DNA from: Bacteroidota bacterium
Lineage (GTDB): Bacteria; Bacteroidota; Bacteroidia; Bacteroidales; Prolixibacteraceae
Length of the DNA: 53,932 bases
Direction: 5' to 3'
Assembly: GCA_024278975.1 (NCBI GenBank)
Contig: JAJRSD010000069.1
Coordinates: forward strand, 1 to 53,932
Position 1 is the first letter of the stretch. Each line of letters opens with the position of its first letter. Of the stretch, positions 38,107 through 48,089 are shown piece after piece. The notes below the pieces were generated by a model. The model was not told the DNA's origin, did not search any database, and saw only the letters and a list, made by a program, of their open reading frames with translations. The position numbers and the translations under genes were made by a program.

Positions 38107-38853
38107 CTATACTAAACTATTAATAAACAGATAAACCAAAGCAGCCAACCCTGCTCCCACAATCGGTCCGATTATCGGAATCCAAGAATAACCCCAATCA
38201 TTATTATCTTTATTTTTCAGAGGAAGTAGAGTATGTACAATCCGAGGACCTATATCGCGAGCCGGATTAATTGCATAACCTGTAGTTCCGCCTAAACTCA
38301 TCCCAATTGAAAAAACTACCAACGCAACCGGCATTGCACCAAGCGAGCCAAGTCCGACTTTTGAGCTTCCCAAACTTACGTACTCTAATTGTGGTAAGGT
38401 TATTAGTAAAACGGCAAGTATTAATACAAATGTTCCAACCACTTCAGAAAAGAAATTGCTTTTGAAATCTCTTATTGCAGGAGCAGTACAAAAGCACGCT
38501 TTTTTTGCACCCGGGGCGGTTGTAATTTTAAAGTGATTCAGAAAAAAGAGGTAAACAAAAGATGCACCCACCATTGCACCTAACATTTGAGCGATTATAA
38601 AAGGGACTACTTTTGCCCACTCAAATAATCCGGCAAAGGCTAATCCGATAGTTACGGCGGGATTAATATGCGCACCACTTAAATCTGCTGTTGCCACCAC
38701 TGCAACAAAAACTGCCATTGCCCAACCGGCGGTTATCACAATCCAGCCGGCACCGTTGCTGTATGTTTTGTCTAAATTTACATTTGCAACAACACCGTTT
38801 CCGAGTAAAATAAGAATAAATGTTCCGAGAAATTCGCCAAATAGTTCTAACAT
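38107..38853 (-). CDS. glpF: Glycerol facilitator (aquaglyceroporin)
   Basis: 248 residues with two NPA boxes: HINPAV (64-66) and INPARD (196-198). The Arg-Asp after the second box is the glycerol-conducting signature, unlike water-only aquaporins. Six TM segments. It starts 12 bp after glpD, completing a glpK-glpD-glpF operon. The stop abuts a MITE. Confidence 0.95.
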   Translation of the reverse strand: MLELFGEFLGTFILILLGNGVVANVNLDKTYSNGAGWIVITAGWAMAVFVAVVATADLSGAHINPAVTIGLAFAGLFEWAKVVPFIIAQMLGAMVGASFVYLFFLNHFKITTAPGAKKACFCTAPAIRDFKSNFFSEVVGTFVLILAVLLITLPQLEYVSLGSSKVGLGSLGAMPVALVVFSIGMSLGGTTGYAINPARDIGPRIVHTLLPLKNKDNNDWGYSWIPIIGPIVGAGLAALVYLFINSLV

Positions 38854-38865
38854 AAATTTTGGTTT

Positions 38866-40434
38866 TTATTTATCGAAATAGTAATTTTTAGCTATCTCTT
38901 TATAAGTTTTTAATTGAGTAATTTCCCAATCTTTGTCTTGCCCCAACTCTTTCGCCATAATTTTCGCAACTTCGGGAGCAATCCTCAAACTCTCTCTGGC
39001 ATCGAGAAACAGTGCCCTTGTTCGGCGAGCCAAAACATCTTCGACAGTTCTCGCCATCTCTTTACGTACCGCCCACGCAACCTGCGATTTGTAAATATGC
39101 AATTTTTCGCTTAAAAAACCTGCTAATTCCGGCTCATCTTCTCCAATAGCGATAATTTTTTCTTTGTCTAAACCGTATGCTGCCATCGAATCTGTAACAG
39201 GGTCGATATCCATTCGGAACCCATGGATTGGCAGATGTTGTGTTATGCAATTCCGTTCGGGTAACCCTCCCAGCATTATTGCTTTTTCAATAGTATCTTC
39301 TGCCATTTTTCGGTAGGTTGTCCATTTGCCGCCAATAATTGTAATCAATCCCGCTATCGAAATTAATATTTTATGGCTTCGCGAAATTTCTTTGGTGGCT
39401 TTTCCATCATCCTCAGGTTTTGCCAATGGACGCAACCCTGCAAATATGCTCAACACATCTTTTCGGGTGGGTTGTTTTACCAAATATTGACCGGAAGTTT
39501 CAAGCAGAAAGTTAATCTCCTCTTCAAGTGCTATCGGTTCGAGCGAATGATTTTCTATTAAAGTATCTGTTGTACCCACAATAACATGGTTGTGCCACGG
39601 AACGGCAAACATAACTCGTCCGTCGGAAGTATGTGGAACCATGATTGCATTTTTGTTATCTAAAAAAGATTTATCTAAAACGATGTGAACTCCCTGACTT
39701 GGAGTTATCAAATCTTTTTTTCCGGGTTCATCAAACTGAATAATTTCATCGGCAAAAACTCCGGTTGCATTAATAACCACTTTCGATTTTATTGAATACT
39801 CTTTGTTCGATTCCTGATCAACGGCATTTACTCCGCAAATTAGCTCATCCTTTTTTATTAACCCGGTAACCTTGCAATAATTCATCACTGTTGCACCATA
39901 ATCAATGGCGGTTTGCGCTAAACTAATTGCCATTCTCGAATCGTCAAATTGTCCATCATGATAAATAACGCCCCCTGTTAATCCGTCCTTTTCAACCGTT
40001 GGTAGTGCTTCAATTGCCTCTTCGCGCGAAAGATGCATTGATGGCCCCAACCCAAGTTTGCCGGCCATAAAGTCGTAAACTTTTAACCCGACAGTATAAA
40101 ACGGACCACCCCAGAAATCGTAAGTTGGAATAATAAATGATTGATTTGTTACCAAATGAGGAGCATTTTTAAACATCAGCCCGCGCTCTTTTAATGCCTC
40201 GAAAACCAACGAAATATCGCCTTGCTGAAGATAGCGGACTCCGCCGTGAACCAACTTTGTACTTCGGCTCGATGTTCCTTTCGAGAAATCGACTTGTTCG
40301 ATCAAAAGAGTTTTATATCCGCGAGAAGCCGCGTCAACCGCGCAACCCAACCCCGTTGCGCCACCACCAATTATTACAATATCCCACTCTCTGTTTTTTT
40401 TGCTGATTTTTTTTAGAACGGAAACTCTGTTCAT
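38866..40434 (-). CDS. glpD: Glycerol-3-phosphate dehydrogenase (FAD, aerobic type)
   Basis: 522 residues. FAD-binding IIGGGATGLGCAVDAASRG at 21-39, SKGTSSRSTKLVHGGVRYL (signature of GlpD), and the C-terminal domain with EPELAGFLSE and MARTVEDVLARRTRALF. It oxidises glycerol-3-P to DHAP at the membrane and passes electrons to quinone. Second gene of the glpKDF operon. Confidence 0.97.
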   Translation of the reverse strand: MNRVSVLKKISKKNREWDIVIIGGGATGLGCAVDAASRGYKTLLIEQVDFSKGTSSRSTKLVHGGVRYLQQGDISLVFEALKERGLMFKNAPHLVTNQSFIIPTYDFWGGPFYTVGLKVYDFMAGKLGLGPSMHLSREEAIEALPTVEKDGLTGGVIYHDGQFDDSRMAISLAQTAIDYGATVMNYCKVTGLIKKDELICGVNAVDQESNKEYSIKSKVVINATGVFADEIIQFDEPGKKDLITPSQGVHIVLDKSFLDNKNAIMVPHTSDGRVMFAVPWHNHVIVGTTDTLIENHSLEPIALEEEINFLLETSGQYLVKQPTRKDVLSIFAGLRPLAKPEDDGKATKEISRSHKILISIAGLITIIGGKWTTYRKMAEDTIEKAIMLGGLPERNCITQHLPIHGFRMDIDPVTDSMAAYGLDKEKIIAIGEDEPELAGFLSEKLHIYKSQVAWAVRKEMARTVEDVLARRTRALFLDARESLRIAPEVAKIMAKELGQDKDWEITQLKTYKEIAKNYYFDK

Positions 40435-40483
40435 TTTTATTGATTTTTAAGTGTTGTTTATTAATAAATCTGCTTTAAATTTA

Positions 40484-41980
40484 TTACTCTGAATCGTACC
40501 AGTTTTTACTACGTTCCACTGCCCTTTTCCAATGCGAAATTACTTTTTGAATTTCAGAATTATCAGCAATCGGCTCAAACTTTTTATCAACGTGCCATTG
40601 AAGTTTTATTTCATCAATATTTTTCCAGAATCCGGTTGCTAAACCTGCAAAGTATGCAGCACCAAGTGCAGTTGTTTCAGTAACCTTTGGTCGAACAACT
40701 TGAGTATTTATACAATCTGCCTGAATTTGCATAAGTAAATTATTTACCGATGCACCTCCGTCAACACGCAGCTCGTTTAATTCTATTCCCGAATCTTTTA
40801 CCATAGTTTCAATAACTTCCATCGAGCGAAAAGCAATTGCTTCGAGAGCTGCCCGAGCAATGTGTGCTTTCCCTGTACTGCGGCTCAATCCAATTATCGC
40901 ACCGGTTGCATATTGATCCCAGTGCGGTGCGCCAAGTCCCACAAATCCTTGCGCAAACGAAACTCCACCATTATTTTCCACTTCCAGTGCCAGTGCTTCA
41001 ATTTCTGACGATGAATTGATAATTCCCAGTTGGTCGCGCAACCACTGAACAACTGCACCTCCCATAAAAATACTGCCTTCGAGTGCGTAGATAACTTTTC
41101 CATTAATCTGCCACCCAATTGTAGTTAACAATCTGTTTTTCGAAACGATGGGTTTTTCACCGGTATTCATTACTACAAAACAGCCGGTTCCATAAGTGTT
41201 TTTCACCATTCCGTCTTCTATACACATTTGCCCGAACAGTGCTGCCTGCTGGTCGCCGGCAATTCCGGAGATGGGTATTTCAACTCCAAATAATTCATTT
41301 GATGTTGTGCCGTAAATCTCGCTACTCGATTTTACTTCGGGCAGAATTTCTTTTGGAACATCTATCAAACTTAATAATTCATCATCCCAGCTTAGTGTTT
41401 TTATGTTGTAAATTAATGTACGACTTGCATTACTAACATCGGTAACATGTACATTTCCGTTTGTTAGTTTCCAGATTAACCAGGTGTCAACCGTGCCAAA
41501 AGCAAGTTTTCCCGCTTTTGCCAAATCGCGTGCACCCTCAACTTTATCGAGAATCCATTTTATTTTTGTTCCCGAAAAATATGCATCGAGAACCAATCCG
41601 GTTTTTTCAGTGATGGTTTTTTCCAGCCCTTTCTCTTTTAGCTCATCGCAAAACTCAGCTGTTCGGCGGTCTTGCCAAACAACTGCATTGTAAATTGGTT
41701 CGCCGGTTTCCCTGTTCCAGATTATGGTAGTCTCGCGTTGATTTGTAATTCCAATTCCTGCAATTTGCGATGCCGAAATTCCAGTTTGTTTAATTATATC
41801 TTGAGCAACTTTAAGTTGAGATTCCCAAATGGTCATCGGATTATGTTCGACCCAGCCGGCTTGCGGGTAAATTTGTTTAAATTCTTGTTGAGCTGAGCCA
41901 ATAATTTCGCCTGAATGATTAAAGAGAATTGCCCGGTTGCTGGTTGTTCCGGCATCGAGCGACATGATATATTTTTTCAT
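40484..41980 (-). CDS. glpK: Glycerol kinase
   Basis: 498 residues from [17 protein letters not shown]. coli GlpK is about 502. FGGY-family motifs: [50 protein letters not shown] and [15 protein letters not shown]. Seven extra N-terminal codons are possible but absent from the family. First gene of glpKDF, divergent from gpsA. Confidence 0.97.
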   Translation of the reverse strand: MKKYIMSLDAGTTSNRAILFNHSGEIIGSAQQEFKQIYPQAGWVEHNPMTIWESQLKVAQDIIKQTGISASQIAGIGITNQRETTIIWNRETGEPIYNAVVWQDRRTAEFCDELKEKGLEKTITEKTGLVLDAYFSGTKIKWILDKVEGARDLAKAGKLAFGTVDTWLIWKLTNGNVHVTDVSNASRTLIYNIKTLSWDDELLSLIDVPKEILPEVKSSSEIYGTTSNELFGVEIPISGIAGDQQAALFGQMCIEDGMVKNTYGTGCFVVMNTGEKPIVSKNRLLTTIGWQINGKVIYALEGSIFMGGAVVQWLRDQLGIINSSSEIEALALEVENNGGVSFAQGFVGLGAPHWDQYATGAIIGLSRSTGKAHIARAALEAIAFRSMEVIETMVKDSGIELNELRVDGGASVNNLLMQIQADCINTQVVRPKVTETTALGAAYFAGLATGFWKNIDEIKLQWHVDKKFEPIADNSEIQKVISHWKRAVERSKNWYDSE

Positions 41981-42033
41981 AATAGTTAATTTTTTTTTCA
42001 CACTGAAATGTACAATATTATTTTAGATTTTCG

Positions 42034-42086
42034 AATACTTTTGAACAAAGTATTTTTTTTTGGAATGGTGTGTTTCCTACAGGAAA
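42034..42086. promoter_or_regulatory. Two palindromes between glpK and gpsA
   Basis: AATACTTT-TGAAC-AAAGTATT (42034-42054) and TTTCCT-AC-AGGAAA (42073-42086). On the minus strand a TTTG (-33 like) lies inside the first one, upstream of glpK. These are candidate operators for control of the glycerol operon. No regulator gene is nearby. Confidence 0.45.
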
Positions 42087-42237
42087 TACTTATACGAAAA
42101 AAAAATATTGCTTGAGTATAAACAAAAGTTAATTTGAGAAACAGGATATTTAGTATTGTCTGTGTTTAAAGTTTGAGTCAAAAACTTGTAGAACCCGTAA
42201 AAAATATTTTTAAATTAGCCGCGCGAAATAACAGATT

Positions 42238-43236
42238 ATGAATATCAAAACAAATAAAGTAGCAGTAATAGGAAGTGGGAGTTGGGCAACTGCGGTTGCT
42301 AAAATGTTACTGGAAAATGTTGAACATATCAACTGGTTTTTCAGGAAGCCGGAGACTGTTGAGCAATTCGAAAAGTATAAAAATAATCCGCGGTATTTGC
42401 GGAGTGTAGAGTTCGATACCGACCGTATCAGTTTTTATAACGACATCGACAAAATTACCGAAGAGTCTGATATTCTGGTGTTGGCGATTCCATCGGCGTA
42501 TTTGCCTGTTATCATGAAAAATTTAAAAACCGACATCAGTAAAAAGTATATTTTGTCGGGGATTAAAGGAATTGTTTCTGATGAAAACCTTTTGGTTGTT
42601 GAATACCTGAATCGACATTTTAATGTTCCGTTTGATATGATGGGTGTAATTGCCGGTCCGTGCCATGCAGAAGAGGTGGCTCTCGAACGATTGTCGTATT
42701 TAACAATTGCCAGTTTGGATGAGGAGAAAGCAGAAAGTTTTGCAGCATTAATTAAATGCGATTATATATACACAAGTGTTTCGGATGATATTTGGGGTAC
42801 AGAATACACTTCGGTTATAAAAAATATTTTTGCCATTGCAAGCGGAATTTCTCATGGTTTGCGATACGGCGATAATTTTCATGCGGTGCTTATTTCTAAT
42901 GCCATTCAGGAGATGAAACGTTTTGTTGATACGGTGCATCCGATTACCCGCGATATAAAAAGCTCAACCTATCTGGGCGACCTTTTAGTAACTGCCTATT
43001 CGCAATTTAGCCGTAACCGGATGTTTGGGACAATGATAGGAAAAGGATACTCAGTTCAAACAGTAAAAATAGAGATGAACATGGTTGCCGAAGGTTATTT
43101 TGCTGCACTTTCAATTCACGAAATCAATAAAAAATATAAAGTTGATATGCCTATTTCGGAGGCAGTTTATAAAATTCTTTACGAAAATGTTTCGCCCAAA
43201 TGGGAGATGTTAAGATTGACTGAAAAATTGAGTTAG
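42238..43236 (+). CDS. gpsA: NAD(P)H-dependent glycerol-3-phosphate dehydrogenase
   Basis: 332 residues. Rossmann motif GSGSWATAVAK (family usually GAGSWGTALA), catalytic Lys in YTSVIKNIFAIASGISHGL, and the substrate loop NAIQEMKRFV. It makes sn-glycerol-3-P from DHAP for phospholipid synthesis. It is divergent from glpKDF, so opposite fluxes share one intergenic region. Confidence 0.93.
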   Translation: MNIKTNKVAVIGSGSWATAVAKMLLENVEHINWFFRKPETVEQFEKYKNNPRYLRSVEFDTDRISFYNDIDKITEESDILVLAIPSAYLPVIMKNLKTDISKKYILSGIKGIVSDENLLVVEYLNRHFNVPFDMMGVIAGPCHAEEVALERLSYLTIASLDEEKAESFAALIKCDYIYTSVSDDIWGTEYTSVIKNIFAIASGISHGLRYGDNFHAVLISNAIQEMKRFVDTVHPITRDIKSSTYLGDLLVTAYSQFSRNRMFGTMIGKGYSVQTVKIEMNMVAEGYFAALSIHEINKKYKVDMPISEAVYKILYENVSPKWEMLRLTEKLS

Positions 43237-43290
43237 CCGTAACCTTAAGTTTTTTAAAATAGTCGACTTCTTTCTATCAGTATAAAATAA

Positions 43291-44316
43291 TGCTTTTTTT
43301 TTACAAAAAAACTTTTTGCTGTGGGATGTTATAGTATTGGCACCAATCAGGTTGATTTAATGACAGCCAAACAGCTTGGGATTCCTGTTTTTAATGCACC
43401 ATTTTCCAACACCCGGTCGGTTGCCGAACTTGTAATTGCCGAGATAATAATGCTAATGCGCGAAGTGCCTGCAAAAAATGCAGCAGCACATAAAGGTGGC
43501 TGGCTAAAGGCGGCCAGGAATTCTTATGAGGTACGTGGTAAAATACTTGGAATTATTGGCTACGGTCATATTGGGTCGCAGGTTTCTATTCTTGCCGAAT
43601 CGCTAGGAATGAAAGTGCATTATTATGATGTTGAAAAGATGCTAAGTTTAGGAATGGCAACAGTTTGTAATTCAATGGAGGAGCTTCTCCGCATTTCTGA
43701 TGTGGTTACTTTGCATGTTCCCGAAACAGAGTTAACTGCAAATATGATTTCTACAAAGCAGCTTAGCGAAATGAACCCCGGCTCAATTCTTATAAATGCA
43801 TCGAGAGGTTCGGTTGTCGATTATTTTGCGCTTGCCGAAGCATTAAAAAGTGGTCATTTAGCGGGAGCTGCAGCCGATGTATTTCCGAAGGAGCCAGCTT
43901 CAAACGATGAAGAATTTATTTCGGTTCTTCAGGAGTTTGACAATGTAATTTTAACTCCACACATTGGCGGAAGTACTTCGGAAGCACAGGAAAATATAGG
44001 GTCTGAAGTTACCGAGAAGCTAATTCGTTACAGCGATAATGGCTCAACTGTTGGAACTGTCAATTTCCCGCAAATATCGTTGCAGCCCAATCAGAACAAA
44101 CAGCGATTTTTACATATTCATAAAAATATGCCGGGATTGTTAAACGATATAAATTCTGTTTTTACTGAAAAGAGTATCAATATTGCATCACAGTTTCTGC
44201 AAACCGATACCGATATTGGTTATGTAATTGTTGATACTGAAAGTGATTTAAGTAAAATTATAATCAAGGAACTTAAAAAAATACCTCACACAATAAAGGC
44301 GAGGATTTTATATTAG
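43291..44316 (+). pseudogene. serA: 5'-truncated D-3-phosphoglycerate dehydrogenase (serA)
   Basis: Similar to E. coli-type SerA from about residue 80 to the end: GTNQVDLMTAKQLGIPVFNA, NAD motif GIIGYGHIGSQV, catalytic His in LTPHIGGSTSEAQ, and a C-terminal ACT domain (FLHIHKNMPGLLNDINSVF to KARILY). The first 80 or so codons are missing: only 54 bases separate the gpsA stop from the remnant. Homology begins at KKLFAVGC, before the first possible start (GTG at 43321). An ATG at 43290 would enter the frame only if one T is lost from the T9 tract. Catalytic residues remain, but the N-terminal half of the substrate domain is absent. Confidence 0.7.
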
Positions 44317-44369
44317 CGAGTGAGTTAGATCTGCTCAACCCGAAAAGCTATTTAGTTTCAGAATAGTTA

Positions 44370-44708
44370 CTAAATAATTTGCTCAATATTTTCGGGCGGG
44401 TTTGCAAGTACCGCTTTGTCGCCGTTTACCACAATCGGACGTTGTAACAACTTTGGATTTTCTGACAGAATTGTAATCCACTCATCATCAGAAAAATCTT
44501 TTCCTCTGAAATTTGCTTTATAATCAGCTTCCTGAGTACGCACAAAATCAAAAGTTTTTTTGCCGGTTTTTGCAATTATCTCTTTTAACTTTTCCTTTGA
44601 AATTCCATCGGTCAGATACTTTCTAATCTCAACATCGTAACCTTTTTCTTCGATGTATTGTAAACCTGCCCTGCTTTTTGAGCAGCGTGGATTGTGATAT
44701 ATTTCCAT
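44370..44708 (-). other. ArsC/Spx-like module, perhaps a separate gene
   Basis: 112 residues from MEIYHNPRCSKSRAGLQYIE, with the ArsC-family thioredoxin fold, a Cys in PRCSKSR, and the RPIVVNGDKAVLANPP loop that holds arsenate-reductase-type substrates. It reads in frame from ppk1 with no stop between. Its own ATG at 44708 could serve as an internal start. Confidence 0.75.
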
Positions 44709-46769
44709 AATAATATGATGTTTATTTTTTATAAAATTGTAATAATCTTCCTGTGCGCGATATTTATTTTCATCCCCAATATTATATCTGTTTTTTAATT
44801 CAGGGTCTAAAATACGTGCTTTCGTATTGTCTTTTAACTGAATAGTTAGCATCTTTTTTAGTTCGGCACGAATCTCCGGATCATAAATGGGACATGCAAT
44901 TTCGATACGGCGATTCAGGTTGCGTGGCATCCAGTCGGCCGACGAGATGTACATTTTTTCATCACCATCGTTCCCAAAAAGAAAAATACGCGAGTGCTCC
45001 AGATATTTATCGACGATACTAATTGCAGTAATATTTTCTCCAAGGTTTTTTTGCCCAACCTTCATTCCAAAAATTCCACGAATAATAAGGGTAATTTTTA
45101 CTCCTGCCTCATCTGCTTCATAAATCTTACGCATCATTTTTGGGTCGATTAAGCTATTCATTTTAAGAGTCATACACGCTTTTTTGCCCATTTTTGCCAA
45201 CTCAATTTCGCGATCTATATTTTTAGTAAAGGTGTCGCGCATTATAAACGGGCTCACAACCAGATGTTTATAATCGAAATGACGATAATTGTGTTTGAAA
45301 AATCCAAATACATTTTCTACTTCATCGGCAATTCGTGGGTCAGAAGTCATCAATCCATCGTCGGCATAAACACCTGCAGTACCTTCATGAAAATTACCGG
45401 TGCCAATATATGCATAGTTCCGAAACCCTCCATTTTCCTTGCGTTTTATCCAGGTTAGTTTGCTGTGCACCTTCATTCCGGGCACACCATTAATAACAGT
45501 GGCACCCTCTTCCTGCAATTTATTCGACCAGTAAATATTGGCTTCCTCGTCGAATCGCGCCTGCAACTCGATTACAACAGTAACAGCTTTTCCATTTCTG
45601 ATAGCATTTAAAAGTGCGTTTACAACTTTAGAAGAGAATGCAACCCGGTAGATTGTAATGCCAATCTCTTTTACCTGCGGGTCGATGGCGGCTTCGCGTA
45701 ATAGATCGAGAAAATGATTAAATGTTTGATAAGGAAAATGCAACATCACATCTTTTCGCCGCAATACGTTTAAAATACTTTTGTGCTGATATAAATCTTT
45801 ATGCCTGAATGGCGGTAGTTTCGGATAATAATGTTTTTTCTTCCCTATTTTTGGGAAGTCCATAAAATCTCGATTGTTATGATATCGGCCTCCGGGAACA
45901 TTATTTTTTTCTGTATCCAGTCTCATCTTTTTCAAAATAAAACCTTTTATATCCTCGGGCATCTCGCGGTCGTAGATAAGATAAACCGGCTTTCCAATTT
46001 TCCTTTTTTTCAGGCTGCTACTCATCTTTTCCATAAAACTTTTCGATATATCATCGTCAATATCCAGCTCGGCATCTCGTGTAACTTTTAGTGTATGCGC
46101 TTCGTAGGTGTCGTAATCGAAATAGAAAAAAAGGTCGTTTAAACAGTATCTTATCACATCATCAAGAATCATTACATATTTTTCTTTTCCGGTTTTTGGC
46201 AGAACAAGAAAACGGTGAACTGATTTACTGGGAATTCGAATAAGTGAATATGCAATTTTTTCAGGCTCTGATTTTTTTGAAAGCTTTACAGCAAGATAAA
46301 CCGAACGGTCGCGCAGATATGGAAATTTAGTTTTTTTGTGCAACATTATCGGAACCAGATTGGGCAGGACTTTATTGTAGAAGTATTTTTTTACAAAAAC
46401 TCCTTGTTGGTGATTAAGATCAGTCTCCTTTAAAATGAAGATATTATTCTCTTTCAGTTCTTTAAAAATATCTGAAAAAATTGACTGAACTTTTTCCTGA
46501 TGAACATTTACAATTTCCAAAATTTTTTCGAACAACTCTTTTGGTGCATAGTTTCCCAGCAGGTTCTCCTTGTCTTTTCCCAAGTCAACCATACGCCGAA
46601 CTGTGGCTACCCGAACCCTGAAAAACTCATCGAGGTTGTTCGAGAATATTCCGATAAAACGAATTCTTTCGAAAAGCGGAGTATTAATATCTTCAGCTTC
46701 CTGTAAAACACGCTCGTTAAATGAGAGCCAACTTATTTCGCGATTTATAAAATCTTGCCCTGAAAACAT
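44370..46769 (-). CDS. ppk1: Polyphosphate kinase PPK1 fused in frame to an ArsC-like domain
   Basis: 799 residues. 1-687 is a full PPK1 (N-terminal NREISWLSFNERVLQEA, catalytic H435 in VHSKLTW, H592 in LEHSRIFLF, CPIYDPEIRAELKK). PPK1 makes polyphosphate from ATP at the membrane. Residues 688-799 form an arsenate reductase-like protein (see 44370-44708). The join is at an A6 tract: with seven A the frame reads AAA AAA TAA, giving a normal PPK1 stop 13 bases before the arsC ATG. So this may be a recent fusion or a base-call error. Confidence 0.88.
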   Translation of the reverse strand: MFSGQDFINREISWLSFNERVLQEAEDINTPLFERIRFIGIFSNNLDEFFRVRVATVRRMVDLGKDKENLLGNYAPKELFEKILEIVNVHQEKVQSIFSDIFKELKENNIFILKETDLNHQQGVFVKKYFYNKVLPNLVPIMLHKKTKFPYLRDRSVYLAVKLSKKSEPEKIAYSLIRIPSKSVHRFLVLPKTGKEKYVMILDDVIRYCLNDLFFYFDYDTYEAHTLKVTRDAELDIDDDISKSFMEKMSSSLKKRKIGKPVYLIYDREMPEDIKGFILKKMRLDTEKNNVPGGRYHNNRDFMDFPKIGKKKHYYPKLPPFRHKDLYQHKSILNVLRRKDVMLHFPYQTFNHFLDLLREAAIDPQVKEIGITIYRVAFSSKVVNALLNAIRNGKAVTVVIELQARFDEEANIYWSNKLQEEGATVINGVPGMKVHSKLTWIKRKENGGFRNYAYIGTGNFHEGTAGVYADDGLMTSDPRIADEVENVFGFFKHNYRHFDYKHLVVSPFIMRDTFTKNIDREIELAKMGKKACMTLKMNSLIDPKMMRKIYEADEAGVKITLIIRGIFGMKVGQKNLGENITAISIVDKYLEHSRIFLFGNDGDEKMYISSADWMPRNLNRRIEIACPIYDPEIRAELKKMLTIQLKDNTKARILDPELKNRYNIGDENKYRAQEDYYNFIKNKHHIIMEIYHNPRCSKSRAGLQYIEEKGYDVEIRKYLTDGISKEKLKEIIAKTGKKTFDFVRTQEADYKANFRGKDFSDDEWITILSENPKLLQRPIVVNGDKAVLANPPENIEQII

Positions 46770-46903
46770 AAACTGTTATTTATTATTTTTCCCTAATATC
46801 AGAAAAGAGTACGATATTTCAAAATATTAAGGAATAGGAAAGAGAAGATCGTGGTTATTTATTGTGATTTGTAGAGATTAGTTGCATCTCTTTATTTTCA
46901 ATT

Positions 46904-46949
46904 AATCACTACCAATCACTACCAATCACCACCAATCACCACCAATCAC
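46904..46949. repeat. 10-bp tandem repeat after prfB
   Basis: AATCACTACC twice, AATCACCACC twice, and AATCAC, directly downstream of the prfB stop codon (46959). Not a CRISPR: units are contiguous with no spacers. Confidence 0.85.
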
Positions 46950-46958
46950 ATTTTTTCC

Positions 46959-48048
46959 TCACTCTCCACCAAACTCCATTAAATAAGCTTTTATAAACCC
47001 ATCTAACTCGCCATCGAGAACAGCATTTACATTTCCGGTTTCGTATCCGGTGCGTACATCTTTAACCATTTTGTAGGGTTGTAATACATACGAACGTATT
47101 TGTGAACCCCATTCAATTTTCTTTTTTTGTGATTCGATGGCATTGGTTTTTTCGCTACGTTTTCGTAGTTCAATTTCGTAGAGTTGCGATTTTAACAGGC
47201 GCAGTGCATTCTCTTTATTTCCGAGTTGCGAGCGACTTTCGGTGTTTTCAATAATTATTCCGGATGGGGCGTGTCGCAACCGAACTCCGGTTTCAACTTT
47301 ATTTACATTTTGCCCGCCGGCGCCACCACTGCGGAATGTGTCCCATGTAATATCTGCCGGGTTAACTTCAATATTTATTGTATCATCGATTAGGGGTGCA
47401 ACATAAACCGATGTAAACGAGGTCATTCGTTTGTTTTGCGCATTAAATGGCGACAGCCGAACAAGGCGGTGAACCCCGTTTTCGCTCTTTAGATAACCGT
47501 AAGCAAAATCGCCTTCAATTTCTATGGTACAGCTTTTTATGCCCACTTCGTCGCCGGCTTGCATATCGGCAATTTTAAGTTTGTAGCCATTTTTTTCTAC
47601 CCAGCGCGAGTACATTCTAAAAAGCATTTCAGCCCAGTCGTTGCTTTCCGTTCCGCCAGCACCGGCATTAATTTTTAAAACTGCGCCAAGTTTATCCTCT
47701 TCGTTACGAAGCATATTTTTTGCTTCCAGCTCCTCAACGGTTTCAATAACCTCGGCATACGATTGGTCAACCTCTGTTTCGGTGGCTTCTTTGGCTTCGA
47801 AAAATTCATATAAAACCAGAAAGTCTTCAATCTGCTCATTCATTTTTTCGAAACCATTTGTCCACGCTTTTATGGTGCGGATAACTTTCATTTGGGTTTC
47901 GGCCTCTTTCGAATTGTTCCAGAATTCGGGGTCCTGAGTTTTTAGTTCCTCCTCTTGTAGTTGAATTATTTTTGCATCGTAGTCAAAGATGCCTCCTCAA
48001 CGCGTCCCGGCGTTCCAGAAGTTTATTTATCTGGTCTTTTAAAATCAT
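46959..48048 (-). CDS. prfB: Peptide chain release factor 2, with programmed +1 frameshift
   Basis: Starts at ATG 48048. 21 codons are read, then TGA at 47985-47983; skipping its T places GAC (47984-47982) in the frame that continues to 46959, for a 362-residue RF2. Key motifs: SPF anticodon mimic (RLSPFNAQ) and GGQ loop (RSGGAGGQNVNKVE). RF2 ends translation at UGA and UAA. The shift site AGG AGG CAT CTT TGA C is the classic autoregulation signal. recX lies 41 bp upstream. Confidence 0.95.
47982..47997 (-). promoter_or_regulatory. RF2 programmed frameshift site
   Basis: AGGAGG (47997-47992) acts as internal Shine-Dalgarno, then CAT CTT TGA C. CTT-TGA-C is the known slippery site; when RF2 is scarce the ribosome shifts +1 and makes RF2. 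Confidence 0.95.
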
Positions 48049-48089
48049 TAAATCTATTTTTTGTTGAATGGCAAATGTAGTAAGATTTT

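Noticed and set aside
46904-46949. CRISPR-like short repeats
   Set aside because: The 10-bp units are contiguous without spacers and no cas gene is near. The 93-bp array at 1-294 fails for the same reason.
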